Shown piece after piece: positions 1-34,621 of a stretch of DNA of 64,000 nt; the stretch's first letter is position 1; every line of letters begins with the position of its first letter. Location of the stretch: NCBI GenBank assembly GCA_963693365.1, contig CAVNZM010000008.1, positions 8,618,001 through 8,682,000 on the forward strand. Direction: 5' to 3'. This stretch comes from Amoebidium appalachense (lineage: Eukaryota; Ichthyosporea). The notes beneath the pieces were generated by a model, which saw only the letters and a list, made by a program, of their open reading frames with translations, made no database searches and was not told the origin of the DNA. Position numbers and translations under genes: made by a program.

Positions 1-8
1 GTACAGCA

Positions 9-14
9 TTTATT
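9..14 (-). promoter_or_regulatory. Possible poly(A) signal AATAAA
   Basis: The minus strand reads AATAAA at the window edge. No coding exon was identified just upstream, so this may be chance. Confidence 0.2.
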
Positions 15-70
15 TTCATACAGAACAGGATAAACATTCCCCTCCTCCTCCCGCCTATCCTGTGCCTCCC

Positions 71-112
<42 letters not shown>

Positions 113-381
113 CAAACACACACACAAAACACACACACACACACACACGCACACACACACACACACAAAAAAAAAAAAACGGAAAAAGCAGACACCCGCG
201 TACACATGCGCGCGCACGCACACACATACACATCCACACCCACGTCGACTGGCCACATCCACCCACCCCCACGTGTACTTCAACCAGTGCACACCGTACA
301 CCCCCCTCACCACGTGTTTTGTGTTTTCAGCCCCTCACCTCCTGTGGCCTCATGATGACGCTCTTTGGTAGCTGCCTGTAG

Positions 382-705
382 TAGAACCGAAACAGCTTCC
401 GAACTGTTCCCACACCCCAAAAAACACATGCAATTAGCATCTCACTTGTCATATGCAAACGCTTCAAGACACTGAAGAAGAAAAAACAGAAAAAGGAGGG
501 GAAAGTACCGAAACAGCTTCCGGACTGTGTACAAAAAAACCAAAAAAAAACAAACCAAAAAAAAAACAAAACAGGATTAGCATCTCACTGGTCATATGCA
601 AGCACTTGAAGACACTGAAGAAGAAAACAGTAAAAGAAAGAAAAAGTACCGAAACAGCTTCCGAACTGTTTCCACCCGCAAAAAACACATGCATTAAGCA
701 ACTTT
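382..705. repeat. Degenerate tandem repeat, unit about 120-140 bp
   Basis: The motif ACCGAAACAGCTTCCGAACTG starts near 382, 505 and 645. Between the copies are shared blocks containing ATTAGCATCTCAC, GGTCATATGCAA and GAAGACACTGAAGAAG. There are about 2.4 copies; the first spacer is shorter and A-rich expansions differ between units. Confidence 0.75.
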
Positions 706-1078
706 TGCATCCATCTCCCCACCGACTTGACAGCCATCTATACAGCGCTGGCTCCTCCTAGCCAAAATCACAGAGCTTCCACTGACTTTCTAAACCAATC
801 GGCTTTTTGCAGTCATATGATTGGCCGGTCAGCACTGTAACTGGATAAGAGATAAGGGAAGGTATAGGAGGAGGTGTTCGAAGACGGCAACATGGCAACA
901 CCGTCAGACAGGGTGGGTGGGACACCAGAGAGAGAGAAGAGATGGAAAGGAGACAGGGAGAGAGGGAGGGAGAAACGGGGGGAGGAGAGAGGGAGGTGAG
1001 GGAGGGAGGTGGAGAAAGGGAGGGGAGGGAGGGAGGTGGAGAGAGGGAGGGGAGGGAGGGAGGGGGGGGGGGGGGGGG

Positions 1079-1504
1079 TTTTGAATGCGTCAAAAAGTAC
1101 GAAGTACACAAGAACAAACGGATAACACGATGCAGAATGCAAGCCATACATAAAGAGTATGCATAATAAGCAGAGCCCATCCTCAGGGGGGGCCCACGTC
1201 ATCCACAGTACCCGAGTTTCGACCTATTCCCCTCGTTAACGAAACCCAACTCAGATACTGTTTCACTTGAACATGAGTAGGTCACCCGTCTTGATCAGAG
1301 ACGAGCAGGGTTGCTTATGCAGGCAAGGGCAGTGGGAAAGGCCGGGGGTTAAAGTTGCAGCAGTAAGCAGAAGCAAGAAAAATATAGATAGGAACTCAGG
1401 AGACGGGGCTTCTAGGAAGCTCCCCCGTCGATACCTAAGTCGATACTTCCCTGGCTAACATACTACACCAGCTGAAAAGAATTAAGTCCCGAAGGCCACA
1501 GAAT
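1079..1504 (-). repeat. Full-length dispersed repeat (oligo(C)-tailed SINE-like), copy 1
   Basis: On the plus strand it follows an uninterrupted G tract and begins TTTTGAATGCGTC; read on the minus strand it ends in oligo(C). It matches the copy at 8747-9164 over essentially its whole length, and the 18950 copy with only scattered differences. The minus strand has a Pol III A-box-like TATCTGAGTTGG (11 of 12 to TRGYNNARNNGG), then a weaker B-box-like GGTCGAAACTC. Confidence 0.85.
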
Positions 1505-1943
1505 TCGTAATCAGAGGGGAAAATATGAGATTTGACCCACGCCGCAGGGTAGTAACACGCTTACTAGGGCGGAACTTTATCGTCTTCGAACGGAAAGCTA
1601 TGCCCCCGGATGTCAGCCGGAAATATGGTATCACCCATTGCTTTGGGCTTGAAAAAAGCCAAACCGATAGTCCGAGTTATGTTACGCCGGCGGGTAACAT
1701 GCCGCATGGGTTCCAAGGGAGCTGTCGCCAACAGAGCGGTGTGTGCATGCGTGCGCGTAACGCAATGTGTGAAGTGTGTCTATAGCTATGAAAGGGGGGG
1801 GGGGGGGGGGGGGAGGAGGGGAGGGGGAAGGGGCCTTGCCTTGACGTTCGACCCCTGCCCACAGTTCACTGGACGGCAATTGGAGGGCTGCCTGTAACCG
1901 CCGCTGCATCTGTGCGCATGTGCGTGTGTGTTGTGTGCGCGCG

Positions 1944-1944
<1 letters not shown>

Positions 1945-2011
<67 letters not shown>
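1945..2011. repeat. (GT)n microsatellite
   Basis: Near-perfect GT repeat, followed by GC-interrupted GT and a G-rich stretch. Confidence 0.95.
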
Positions 2012-2012
<1 letters not shown>

Positions 2013-2099
2013 ACGCATGTGGTGTGCACATGCACTTGCACTCGCGGGTGTGCCTTTGTGTGCCGACCAACGATATGTGTGTTTGTGTGTGGTGTGTGT

Positions 2100-2130
<31 letters not shown>

Positions 2131-2168
2131 GGGAAGGGGGGGGGAGGGGGGGAGGGGGGAGGGGGGGG

Positions 2169-2235
2169 TTAGATGCATTCTAGTGTACGAAGTACACAGT
2201 CATAAGCGACAACACAACATAACGGAAAATGCAAA
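2169..2235 (-). repeat. Dispersed repeat, truncated copy 2
   Basis: It directly follows a G tract on the plus strand and keeps only the tail-proximal part, including GTGTACGAAGTACACA and GACAACACAACATAAC. The remainder of the roughly 420 bp element is missing, as expected for a 5'-truncated retroposon on the minus strand. Confidence 0.7.
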
Positions 2236-2296
2236 GGGAGGGGGGGGGGGGGGAGGGGGGGGGAGGGGGGGGAGGAGTTCAGATCAGTGCAGGAGC

Positions 2297-2302
2297 TTTA
2301 TT
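2297..2302 (-). promoter_or_regulatory. Poly(A) signal AATAAA of the 2.3-7.9 kb gene
   Basis: Canonical AATAAA on the minus strand, 19 nt downstream of the TAG stop codon at 2321-2323. It supports the terminal exon assignment and implies a very short 3' UTR. Confidence 0.65.
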
Positions 2303-2320
2303 TTGAAACACGAACCGACT

Positions 2321-7875
<5,555 letters not shown>

Positions 7876-10449
7876 AACCAATGGCCTCCCTTCTGGGAGC
7901 CACGGGGTCCAAGAATTTCAAACCCTGGTCTCACTTAGAATCGGGGTGTTTTTCAGATCCCTGTGCAAGCAGATATAGGGAATTGGTTATTCAAGGCACG
8001 GAAGATACGATGAAACAAGAAATAGTTGATAAAATGCCCTGCAGGATGCACGCCGGATGACATTTGTGTACTTCTTCAAAACTTGACGACATCCACCCCC
8101 CCCCCCCCCCCCCTTCTCCCCTCGCCCCGGGCCCCTTTTCCCTTAAAAAAAAAAAAATAATAATAAAAAAGAAACAAAACCTATCGCTTCTTCACCTCCT
8201 TCCCCTTGCCCCCTCCTCCCCTCCCCTCCCCCCCCCCCCCCCCCCCCCTCCCCCCACACCAAAAAAAAAAACTAATAAAAAAATTAAAAAAATAACACCC
8301 ACTCCGCCCACACCATTCACCCCAATCCCCAGCACTCGCGCCAATACACACGACATTGGGGTAGGAGGTCAATGTTTTTCAGTGCACACGCCTAGGAAAG
8401 GCACACCGACTAAAAGGCTTTGATCAGACATCTGGACAGGGAACGAGGGTCAAAAATCATAATTGAAGCGGTGGTATTTATCTTTTTTTTTTTTCGGTGC
8501 TTGTGGTTGGGAGGCGGAAGGGGCGGAGGGATTAAGCGAAGAACGAAAGGGAAATGATAGTAAACAACAAGCTGCACAAGTGCAGCAGGCGGATTTTCTT
8601 TTAAAAAAAATGAGGGAACGAAGGTGGATAATTATAAACACAATCCTGAGTGGAAAACCAGACGAACCAAGAAGAGAGTGCGGAGCCGCTCTCTGGACAA
8701 GCACACGGGCAGACAAGGAGGGGCGGGGGAGGAAGGGGGAGGGGGGTTTGAATGCGTCAAAAAGTACGAAGTACACAAACGGATAACACGATGCAGGATG
8801 CAAACCATACATAAAGAGTATGCATAATAAGCAGAGCCCATCCTCAGGGGGGGCCCACGTCATCCACAGTACCCAAGTTTCGACCTATCCACCTCGTTAA
8901 CGAAACCCAACTCAGATACTGTTTCACTTGAACATGGGTAGGTCACCCGTCTTGATCAGAGACGAGCAGGGTTGCTTATGCAGGCAAGGGCAGTGGGAAA
9001 GGCCGGGGGTTAAAGTTGCAGCAGTAAGCAGAAGCAAGAATATATAGATAGGAACTCAAGAGACGGGGCTTCTAGGAAGCTCCCCCGTCGCTACCTAAAT
9101 CGAAACTTCCCTGGCTAACATACTACACCAGCTGAAAAGAACTAAGTCCCGAAGGCCGCAGAATGGGGGAGGGGGGAGGGGGGGAAGAAAAGGAAAAAGA
9201 GGGTGTGGCTTAAGCAGAAAAAAAGCTTGCTCCTTAGGTGGCTGAAGTAAGCAAGATCTCCGGAGGAATAATGAGAGGACAACGACCATCGGGCTTTTTA
9301 TGTGCTTGGAATGTCATATGGCAACATTGAGAATGCAACGGGGGAATGGCCAGCAGATGGGAGGAATCTCGAAGCAGTAATGGATTGAGCCGTAGGTACC
9401 GAGTATAATGGTTCTGGAACATCATGGAAGTCCACAGCAACAACCAGTAACCAACATCATTCTAACCATGTCTCAATCGAATGCCCATGCCCATGCACAT
9501 GCATCGTAATGTGCCAAATCAATTTGCAGGAATGCTTGGAATGAATGCAGAAGCTTGCCTCTGGCGTCTTCACTTCCCCAAGATCAAAAAGGTTAAAGGA
9601 CGGGTAAAGTTTTGGTCGGGGATCACCACCCACTTCCACTTCAGGATCCCGAATCCAGAACCCACTTCCACTTCAGGTTCCCGAATCCAGAATCCTACCA
9701 CCTCTACAACCACTCAATAATCAAATTTCGATAATCCATTGCAACATTAGCAAAAATAGTAAGTTATTATCACATATCGTACCCTTCTCTGTTGGCTCCT
9801 TAGTAGCGTCAACAATTCCAGATGCAGTCACGGGCAAGCAATGCTCGGTCAAGGAGGACAAGAATCAAGGAGTCACAGTGTCACCCTGCTTGTCGTTGGT
9901 TTTTACAAATCCTAATGCAGATGGACTTTTTCGCAAGCGCTTTTCTATAACTAAGGTAGGAATAACTATTCTACCTATGTATACCGCTTTAGAAAGCGCA
10001 CAGAGGGCTTCACCTGTTCGACCTTGAAGTAAGTGCTATACTATCTTTCACGTCTGACGGGCTACGATTTTTAGGTTGCCGATTTTCTGATGTTGCCACG
10101 AGAATTCCGAGCAAGTTTTCGCACCAGCATACTAATTTATGATATGCTCTTCTATAACATAAACCGTAGAGAGATCCAAGGAATCTCCAGTCTATATAAA
10201 AACAAGGGGGATATTACTAACAAAACGAAGCTTCAAGGCGCCGAAACGTTTCCTGCGCAACGGCAACGGCAACCGGAAACGGTACCGAACCTCTCAAGAT
10301 CCCTGTGTACTATTTTTAGCTCAACCCATAGTAGTTGGTGCTATATTTAGCCTTTGGCGGGAAAAATATCCCTTGCAGCGCATATCTCGATTATATCTCC
10401 AGAGCTGCTGCGGAGCCTGGCGGCCATTCCCCCCCTCGGCGATCCCCCT

Positions 10450-10481
<32 letters not shown>

Positions 10482-11032
10482 TTTTTTAATAAAACCTTAA
10501 ACACGTCCCATATGTGCCGTGTGTGCCACCGTGTGCACGTGTGTGTAGGTGTACAGAGGAGGGTGGAGACTGCAGCTGTAGAAGCCAAACTAGATGCGTG
10601 CTGCACGAAATGTACAATGTATGCGTGCAGGTGTGTGACACTGCATGTCATCCAGAACTGAAACGGTACTAGGCCATACAAATCAGCTTTGTCCGACATG
10701 TACCGTACGCATGCACATAAATGACTATAAGGGCAGGAAGGCAGAAATTCCAACCGCCGGCCACCCGGGCAAAAAAGCAAGATCTGGCACGTGATTTTAT
10801 TTTTCACTTTTCAAATCACAAGCCTTTTAAAAATCACAAGCCAACCAGAGCGCACCAAGTGCACCGTCAATCAACTAAGTAAAACACCCTTATTTAGCTT
10901 AGACTATCATCATTGCATTCCTTTTATTCCTGAAATCCGTCTAAGGCACTTGTCATTCAATTAATCAAGTTTACGAAGGAACTTTCGAGAAAGTCAAAAC
11001 AAAAAAACCAAAGAAACAAACAAAAAAAAAAA

Positions 11033-11076
<44 letters not shown>

Positions 11077-11502
11077 TACGGGTGTCGCTCGCCGACGCAA
11101 ATGCCTGTGAAAAAGCCAAACCATATCATTCAAAAACCCCTTCCCAAAGCCGTCACCTCCCCCCCCCCCCCCCTCCCCCCCCCCCCTCCCCCCCCTCCCC
11201 CCCCCCCCCCCCCCCCCCCCCCCGGGGGTTAAAATAGCCTAAGAAAAAGTAACAGGGCACGTTAATCCACGATGCCTTGGAAACAAGAATTAAGGGAGGA
11301 TAGTTTCATCACCCGAAAACTGTTGCTGTTGCAATTGCAATTCATTCATGCCTGAACAATACATTTCGCAAATGCATGGGAAACAACATAGAATAAAAGC
11401 CTGTTTAAAATTGCAGTGACTTTTTGATATAAATGCGGAAGGAAAGAACAAAGGCTGCCGCAGAGCCTCGTTCACCCCCTTACTATTAGGGTGGATGTGT
11501 GG

Positions 11503-11545
<43 letters not shown>

Positions 11546-11692
11546 CGCGCGCGCGCGCACGCGCGTTCGTGTGTGCCTGTACGCACACGTGTGCGTGTCT
11601 GCTTGCAAGTGCACGTGCTTGTGTGTGTGTGTGTGTCACTGTGTGTGTTAGTGTGTGTGTGTATCAACCATGTGTACGTCTGTGTAGGCATC

Positions 11693-11724
<32 letters not shown>

Positions 11725-11849
11725 CTTGGAAGAGGAGGGGGGGGGGGGGGGGGGGGGGGGGGGAATGGGGGAGAGGGGAAGGGTGGGGAGGGAGGTTGGG
11801 GGGGGGGGGGGGGGGAGGGGGGGGGAGAGGGGAAGGGGGGGCGGCAAGT
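7876..11849. other. Intergenic region between two minus-strand genes
   Basis: It contains C tracts (8097-8113, about 8230-8247, 10451-10480, 11159-11223), a long G tract ending near 11073, and one full dispersed repeat (8747-9164). The minus strand has AATAAA at 10796-10801 and 10923-10928, either of which could end the RabGAP transcript. A short open stretch at 9500-9720 has splice-like flanks, but I could not attach it to any gene. Confidence 0.5.
8747..9164 (-). repeat. Full-length dispersed repeat, copy 5
   Basis: Begins TTTGAATGCGTC after a short G tract and ends ...GCCGCAGAAT at the same point as copy 1, which defines the element's full length of roughly 420 bp. A-box-like and B-box-like motifs are conserved. 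Few substitutions separate it from copy 1, so the family was active recently. Confidence 0.85.
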
Positions 11850-27619
<15,770 letters not shown>

Positions 27620-29909
27620 GGTGGCGGACAAGAGAGGTTCGGAATGAACGAAAAGAAAGCCGATGCAAAGAAGCAAGAAGGAGTAATTTGGATCACAGGA
27701 AGAACAATGAAAGTGTCATTGAAAACTAAAAGGGGCTTATAGCTATAGGAAAGAAGAGTTTGATTTTGGGGAAAAGTCTGAAAACCCCCACGGAGGTGTT
27801 TGTTTTCGGCAAGCTGATTGGGTTGCGCACAAACACTACAGGATCGATATCCCCGTACACTGTACACCACGGGGAAATGCCATGTTTATAGTTGCTCTCC
27901 AAAGATCAAGAAATGAAACGTTAGTATCGAACAACTGTCACGGCATCAATTACCGACGACTCGCACGCATGAAGAAAGAGGGCACCTTGGATTGGTGGGA
28001 TGCTCAACATGGCCATGCAACTCCCCGATGATCTCTGTGCGAAAATGTGCAACGTATCGGCTGGAAGCCGTGTGTGTGTAGCCGTTAAAGTTTATACCCC
28101 TTTTTTCTCTCAAGCAAAATTTAGCTGCAGTCTATAACATCACTAATAATATTAGGATACACTCCTCGTGAAAGAGACGAAAACGGAAGCACCCTCCCCA
28201 GTCGCAGACAAACAAATCGTTGTACCTAGGTGGGCCGATGCTTCAACACTCACGTTACGGAGTCTTATTAGGAAAACCTGACGTCCCCAACAGCCGTAAT
28301 GCAGCTGTGTACTAAACCAGACACTAGCAAAGGGTGCATTCTATGTGGCATATAATCAAAAAACATGTACAGTAGTATTCGATGTGTACATACTCTGAAT
28401 ACTGAACAACTTTGCAATTGATGATGACTGGACTGTACACGGTGCTTGTTTCGATCTAATCGAACTCAATGCTGTAAAGTTTGGACAAAAGCGAGGGCAT
28501 ATTCCTGAACATTATTCCTGACCGTCTCATCACTGCAGCCCTCGTCGATTTCATATTTCCAAATTCGAAAGCCGCATACCGCAAACTCAGGCTGCCCCTA
28601 TCGAGGACTTATTATTTGGAGGCTCAGAAGTTGCGATTTTTCACCAAGGCCTCCTAAATAGGTGTGGTATTTAGGAGGCCTTGTTTTTCACCCGACGGGC
28701 ACACGTACAACTGTAAATGCACATGCACACAGACGTCCACACAGTGGCACACACGTGCAGTTAGCACCCATCTCTCCTCCACCCGGGCATGGGGCCTTAG
28801 GCACAAACCCTCGAACGCACATCCCTCCCACTCCAACCTCTCCCGGCCTCCTTCCTCGGAGCTCCCCTCCGCATCCTAGGCCTCAGCTCAGGCCCCCCTC
28901 CCGCCCTCCCTCCCCGCCCACCCTCCCGTCTCCCCACCCTGCCCCTTCTCCTGCCTTTCGAAAATGTACGTGGTCTGGATATACCCATTTTAGCACACAG
29001 TCATCACATACGCAAGAGCACAGACCCCGTGCCTTGACTTGGAGTGCCGGTAAAAGAGTAAGCTTTCGGAACTGCCTTTACAATTGAGCGCACATAGCCA
29101 GATGGAACGATCCAGCATCGCCATTACTATGTCTAAGCATGCAAAACTAGCGCGTGCACATACGTTTGCGTAAGCCGCGTGCACAATACCTCGGCAGTGG
29201 CAAGCATATCCCACAAGATCTGCCCCAAAATGACGCAGCCACATGCAGGAGAAAGCTTCCCGAGAATAATAAGAGTGCCACACGGGTTCCACCACTTGTA
29301 GATTTCTCAGAGGTAAGATCACATGTGAGCTGTACCTGAAGAAGGACCCTTATGAGGAATGCTACAGTGCAGACACTTTAGTATCAAACTCGCAACGATT
29401 AACCCTTTTTAAACTCTGGCTGCGACCAAAATCCTGCGTAAAAGTTGTACTCCGCCTCCTCTGCTGTTCTACGTGTGAAATCCGGTAGTTTTTGTGTGAC
29501 CACTTATTTCGGGAGCTTTCTCCTGCATGTGGCTGCATCATTTTTCACAAACGTGCGGGATAAGATACCCATGTCGTAAGATTCAAATACACCTTGTATT
29601 TGCCGCACTTGCGGTGTGAGGCAAGAGGCATTTAAACACTCGCTAATTCACTTTGTATAAATACACCATGGCCTCCTCAGAAGCAACCTGAACCACGGAC
29701 TTCGATGCTTGTCGAGCACACTAATTCAAAGCAATTGCCACCCACTTCAGCTGGAAACCTACTATTTCGCTTACGTGTAATTTTGAACTTGCCATTCATC
29801 AAAGAGCTCAAAATCCATTCATACCAATATATACGACCTAAAAACCAACCCTTTTAGAAGCATATTATGCTCTTTCTAACCGATTTTAACGACTCGAAAG
29901 TTTTCACTT
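27620..29909. other. Intergenic region upstream of the RabGAP gene
   Basis: Sequence of ordinary complexity, including the presumed RabGAP promoter side. No TATA-like element or other exon could be assigned. It contains one perfect hairpin (28646-28682) and a C-rich stretch near 28760-28960. Confidence 0.4.
28646..28682. other. Perfect 15-bp hairpin
   Basis: AAGGCCTCCTAAATA and its exact reverse complement are separated by GGTGTGG. TTTTTCACC occurs on both outer sides. No function is assigned. Confidence 0.85.
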
Positions 29910-30536
29910 CTAATACACCAGTATAGCACAAGCAACAATAGTTGTTAAGACTGTAGCTAGTGTGGCACTTCTATCAAGTGCCCAACGGCCGCCTTTCCTG
30001 TTTGGTAGCACCTGGGATACCCGCCAGAAGAGCAACCTACTCAGAACAGCAAATAGGCTAAGAACGATGAGCAAGAGGTAAGCTTTCGCCTCAGCTGAGA
30101 GATGATTCACGCTTCTAACCGCCCCCCTACGTACACGCGCCACGACGGTCCAGACATTTCCCGCTTCCACCCAAGGATCGTCCACCAAGTGCAAAACCCC
30201 GCCAGACTTCCAAGCAAGCGGTCCAGCGAAATCTCGCAACGATATACTCAAGTGACCATCCATGCTCTCGCAGTTCAGTATGGAGCTCTGCTGTGATAGA
30301 GGTTGATAATAAACGCGGCCGTTTCGCTTGACTGGAACGCGTTTGTTTGGCGGAGCAAGTGCCATGCACTGGTTCACACACCAGCGACAAGAGTGATTTA
30401 GTTGGCCTGACGCCATCGCTGTCCGTGGGGTGCCTTTCGGTGGGCCATAGTCGCGAGGAATTCGTCGGGCATCAGCAATAATCTGCGCCACTCTAAGCCC
30501 ACGCTTCTCAACTAGCTCCTTGGAATGAGCGGGCAT
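29910..30536 (-). CDS. Hypothetical protein with two C-terminal membrane segments (208 aa)
   Basis: An open frame from ATG to stop in DNA that is not low-complexity. The N-terminal two thirds are soluble and basic, with a small Cys cluster at residues 50, 53 and 57 (CRWCVNQC). Residues about 153-171 (YLLLIVLSLFAVLSRLLFW) and about 191-208 (ATLATVLTTIVACAILVY) are hydrophobic, so the protein could be tail-anchored or hairpin-anchored. It ends four or five residues after the last segment. I do not recognise a family. Unlike the neighbouring genes it would be intronless; it could also be one exon of a larger gene or a chance ORF. No poly(A) signal or neighbour context helps. Confidence 0.4.
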   Translation of the reverse strand: MPAHSKELVEKRGLRVAQIIADARRIPRDYGPPKGTPRTAMASGQLNHSCRWCVNQCMALAPPNKRVPVKRNGRVYYQPLSQQSSILNCESMDGHLSISLRDFAGPLAWKSGGVLHLVDDPWVEAGNVWTVVARVRRGAVRSVNHLSAEAKAYLLLIVLSLFAVLSRLLFWRVSQVLPNRKGGRWALDRSATLATVLTTIVACAILVY

Positions 30537-33226
30537 TCTTGGAAAGACGAACTTAAGATGCGCTATATATTCTGCTTGTAAAGTCCAGTATTCGTGTCAA
30601 AATAGTATAAACTGAACATAGGTTGAGTTGTTGGACTTTAAACACCACACAATATATTGAAAGTGCAGTCCAGAAAAGGCCTTGCAAAACTGCGACAAGT
30701 GGTAGGAAGATTTTCAAATATGGGGGTGGGTAAGGAAGCTATTGTAACTTGTTGTGCTTCGAAGAAAGGGAAAGGCACACAATAAAACAACTCTGTTACG
30801 TTCGTCTTGCCCCCCGTTACGTTCGTCCTGCCCCTCGTGTCATAAACGACCCATCCCCGAAATTCTTACGAACGAAAGTGAGCCCGGAGAAGTGCATTTG
30901 GGCATCTAAAAGGCGAGATCTGAATCGAAGCCAGGCAGGTTAGGTGTACGTCACAGCACGGTGAAACGCCAATCTTGATCGCAGATATCCGACGATTGGC
31001 TGCGATGAGTGTCATCCATTTCATTATTTTTCATATATGTTTGAAGGTCAGAAGACCTTTTGGCACACCACGCAACATTGACTGCAGCGCGCGTCCTCTA
31101 GATATAGTTGTTTTTCATTATTTTTTATCAATAGATACATTGTCGTAACTAAAACGCCCTCTCCCACGCTTCTCGCTCAATGACCATCTGCGCACTATGA
31201 GCCAAAGCCGTATATTATTGGTTACAAGTCATGATGCTGTATAAGTTAAAAGAATAGATGAGTCCGTGGCTATTGCTTTTCTGCTGTGACTGATTGGATT
31301 ATCGGCTAACGTTCTAAGTTTCAGGAAGCCGGTTAATGCTAACCTGATAAATAGCCAATCAACAGTAAACAAGTTACATAGTTTTCCAGTAGTGCAGTCG
31401 TTGAAGCGTTAATTTTTGTAAATAGCCCTCCAATTGTATAAATAACGGTGCTTATTTCATAAAAATATTTTTATATATTTAAATGCAACATTCCAGTATA
31501 TATTTATATAGATTGTTCATTTTCCGATAAGGTTGCCAGTTTATTCCCGGAGGCCCAGCTATTTGGGGCTTTGCCCATCTAGAGTGGCCATGTTGCACAA
31601 TCTCATCGCTCAGTCTGATTGGTTGACGGGATGAATTTGTGCAATTCCATTGGCCACAGGAACCATCGCTGTTTCGAAGACTGCATCTACCATGTTCATC
31701 GACCCAGAAATAACATCGATAACAGAAGGAAACGGTAAATCATAAAAGCAAATACTAATAAAAACACTATATTATTATTATATTAAATCATATATATTAT
31801 TATTAAGGATACTCTAATGCTTCCTGCAGCTTCGTGGAAGCGATCTGATTCACAGCTGGTACAAATCTCCGGCTAGTGTTGACTCGCTGTAGATCATGTC
31901 ATTCATTAACCACTGCAATCATTCTCGTTCACACCATGAGCGGCTGGCCTCGTTGAACTTGAGCAACACGTGTTTTTGGGTGGTACACGTATGCATAAAT
32001 GTGTCTGTCTGTATGTGCATGTTGGTGTTGTCACCCCAACACATATGTATACACATGCCGTGCAAATCTAGAGGGTTGGCATGGGTGTGAGATTTTTGGT
32101 GGCGGTCACCATGGGATGGGCGGCGCTGAGCTTGCACATGTCACATTACACATGTCACATTACTAGATGTGGTGTGTGTGTATTTGGCTAGTGCTCATGG
32201 GGGCCAATTTCGGTGCTTGCATTTACACTTGTCAAATATACACTACGCTGAGAACGCAGGTGGTGAAGATGGATGCTGAGAACACAGGTGGGGAAGATGG
32301 TGTGTGCCAACAGGTAGATGCGTAGGCATATAGCACGTACGTTCACACTCTTTAGGCTGATTCAGCAGGTGACCGTCGCCATTTTATCAGGGGGGATCAT
32401 GCTTGTCATTTTGTAGATCTAGCTTCGTTAAACGTTCAACAGTTCTTCCCACCCCTACTGTACCCCGCCCCCCCCCCTCCCCTCTCCCTCCCGCCTTCCC
32501 CATCTCCCCCAAGAATAATTTGTACCCGTGGGCAACCCAGCCCATTAATTCTGGCCACTGCTTTCACCGCCTACCAGTTTGGCGCCCTTCCTTTCCTCAT
32601 ACACTTGCGAGGGTCGGGGTTGACCTCGAGCCCTTTTTGGAATCTGCTGAAGTATGATATACCGTTTCAACGCCTCTCTCTCTCTCTCTCTCTTTCTCCC
32701 CCCCCCCCCCCCCCCCCCCCCCTTTCTCTCTTCTCTCTCTCTCTCTCTCTTTCCCTCTCTCTCTCTTCCTCTCTCTCTCTCTCTCCCCCTCTCTCTTTCT
32801 CTCTCTCTCCCCCCTCCCCCTCTCCCTCCCTCCCTCCCTCCCTCTCTCCCCTCCCTCCCTCCCCTTCCTTCCTCCCTCCCTCCCTCCCTCCCTCCCTCCC
32901 TCTCTCTGTAGTTCTCTCTCTCTCTCTCTCCCTCCCTCCCTCCCTCCCTCCCTCCCTCCCTCCCTGCCTCCCCCCTCTCGCTCTCTCTTTCTCTCCAGTT
33001 CTCTCTCTCTAGTTCTCTCTCTCTCCCCCCCCCCATATATATATCTCTCTCCCCCCCCCTCCCTCCCCTCCCTCCCTCCCCCCTCCCCCCCCCCCCCCCC
33101 CCCTCGAGGTCCCTTCTCCCCGGCTTGAGCTCCCTCCCCAGCCACAAGCCCTCGGCCCCCTCCCCCCCCTCCCCCCTCCTACAACGTTGACCCCGGGGGG
33201 CCCTCCCCCCACTACACACAACACAC

Positions 33227-33292
<66 letters not shown>

Positions 33293-33294
33293 CT

Positions 33295-33325
<31 letters not shown>

Positions 33326-33902
33326 ATAGAGAGGGGGTTAGGGGGGGGGCTCGAGAGAGAGGGGGGGGGGAGGGAGAGAGAGAGGCCGGGGGAGGGGGGT
33401 AGGAGGGGGAGGGGGGGGGGGGGGGGGTAGACAGAGAGAAAGAAAGAAAGAGCTAGAAGGATCGGACTCTGGATAAACCCAATGCAACTTCACCTACCAT
33501 GGACCTCCCTCCAAGGCACCTTGATTACCACCTCAATGCGTGTGTTTTTGTGTGTGCGTGTGGGTTTCTTGCGTGCGTGCGCATGTGCACAAGTGTGCAC
33601 ATTTGTTGGTGTGTGTGCATGCGTGTTTGGAGGGGGGGGGGGGGGGGGGGGGGGAGGAGGGAGGGAGGGAGGGGGGAGGATCTCTCCTACATATCCAAAT
33701 ATATGTATGTATGCCGTAACGGGGCTGCGGCTTTCTGAACCAGATGATCCTAGAACGGTTTAGTGATGTGTGCTATTCAATGCGAATTGTAGTCTATTCC
33801 TTTCGAATTTGCTGTAGTCTTGATCATAAACTTGGCCAATGATGCCCTTTAAAACAGGCACAAGCATGGATTTCGACCCAGTGGGTAGTGTGTGTGTGTT
33901 GT

Positions 33903-33954
<52 letters not shown>

Positions 33955-34088
33955 AGGAGGGGTGTATGTGTGGTTGGGGGAGGGGGCGGGGTTGTGCCCA
34001 GGGGGTGGGGGTGGGGTGGGGGAGGAGTTAGAGTCACCAGTACTGAAAGCAGGTGGGCAGTGCCCAATGATATTGCGAGATCCCCCCC

Positions 34089-34119
<31 letters not shown>

Positions 34120-34585
34120 AAAAAAAAAACAGACAACGGTGATGCAATTCAATGTGACGTCAATACCGGAAAGTCCTCCCCCCATTCCCCCCCCCCCCCC
34201 CCCCCCCCCTCCTCCCTCCTCCTCCCCTCGCCCGCCCCTGCGCACACACCACACAAACCCACAAATACACACACACACACTCACACAGACATACAGACAC
34301 ACACACACACACACACACTTGCTCACACAGGCCCTCGGGAGTCCATTAAATTTTGGTTCTAGTTCAGTTCAACGACGGATAACCTGTACAGGGGTGCACA
34401 GAGGTGCTAAGCCTTCATGATTCCTGCTTGAATCGTGCTTAGAAGTCGGGTCGTTTGGCATCTGAGAGACAACGTGCGTAGTTCTTCTTCTATGAACTTC
34501 TAGCTATTACGTAGATATCTTGTTACATTCAGCTTCACGGAACTGTATTGGAACTACGTATCGACTCCTGAGCCGCGCCCAAGAA

Positions 34586-34621
<36 letters not shown>

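Larger units (their letters stand above)
1..2280. other. Low-complexity flank, no gene recognised
   Basis: This stretch holds a C tract near 69-110, a CA-rich block, a degenerate tandem repeat at 382-705, two copies of the dispersed oligo(C)-tailed repeat, and a GT microsatellite. I see no exon with coding character here. An AATAAA on the minus strand at 9-14 could be the 3' end of a minus-strand transcription unit coming from the right, but nothing else supports it. Confidence 0.5.

Noticed and set aside
1079-1504. The dispersed repeat as introner elements that create whole introns
   Set aside because: In the introns examined the repeat is only a part of the intron; its ends do not coincide with GT and AG borders.
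9510-9720. Possible exon with splice-like flanks (TTTGCAG|GAATGC ... GGACGG|GTAAAG) on the plus strand
   Set aside because: No neighbouring plus-strand exon, start or compatible phase was found; the opposite strand is open too.
28646-28682. Rho-independent terminator or riboswitch
   Set aside because: The hairpin plus T-rich flank resembles a bacterial terminator, but the window is eukaryotic nuclear DNA and no gene ends there.
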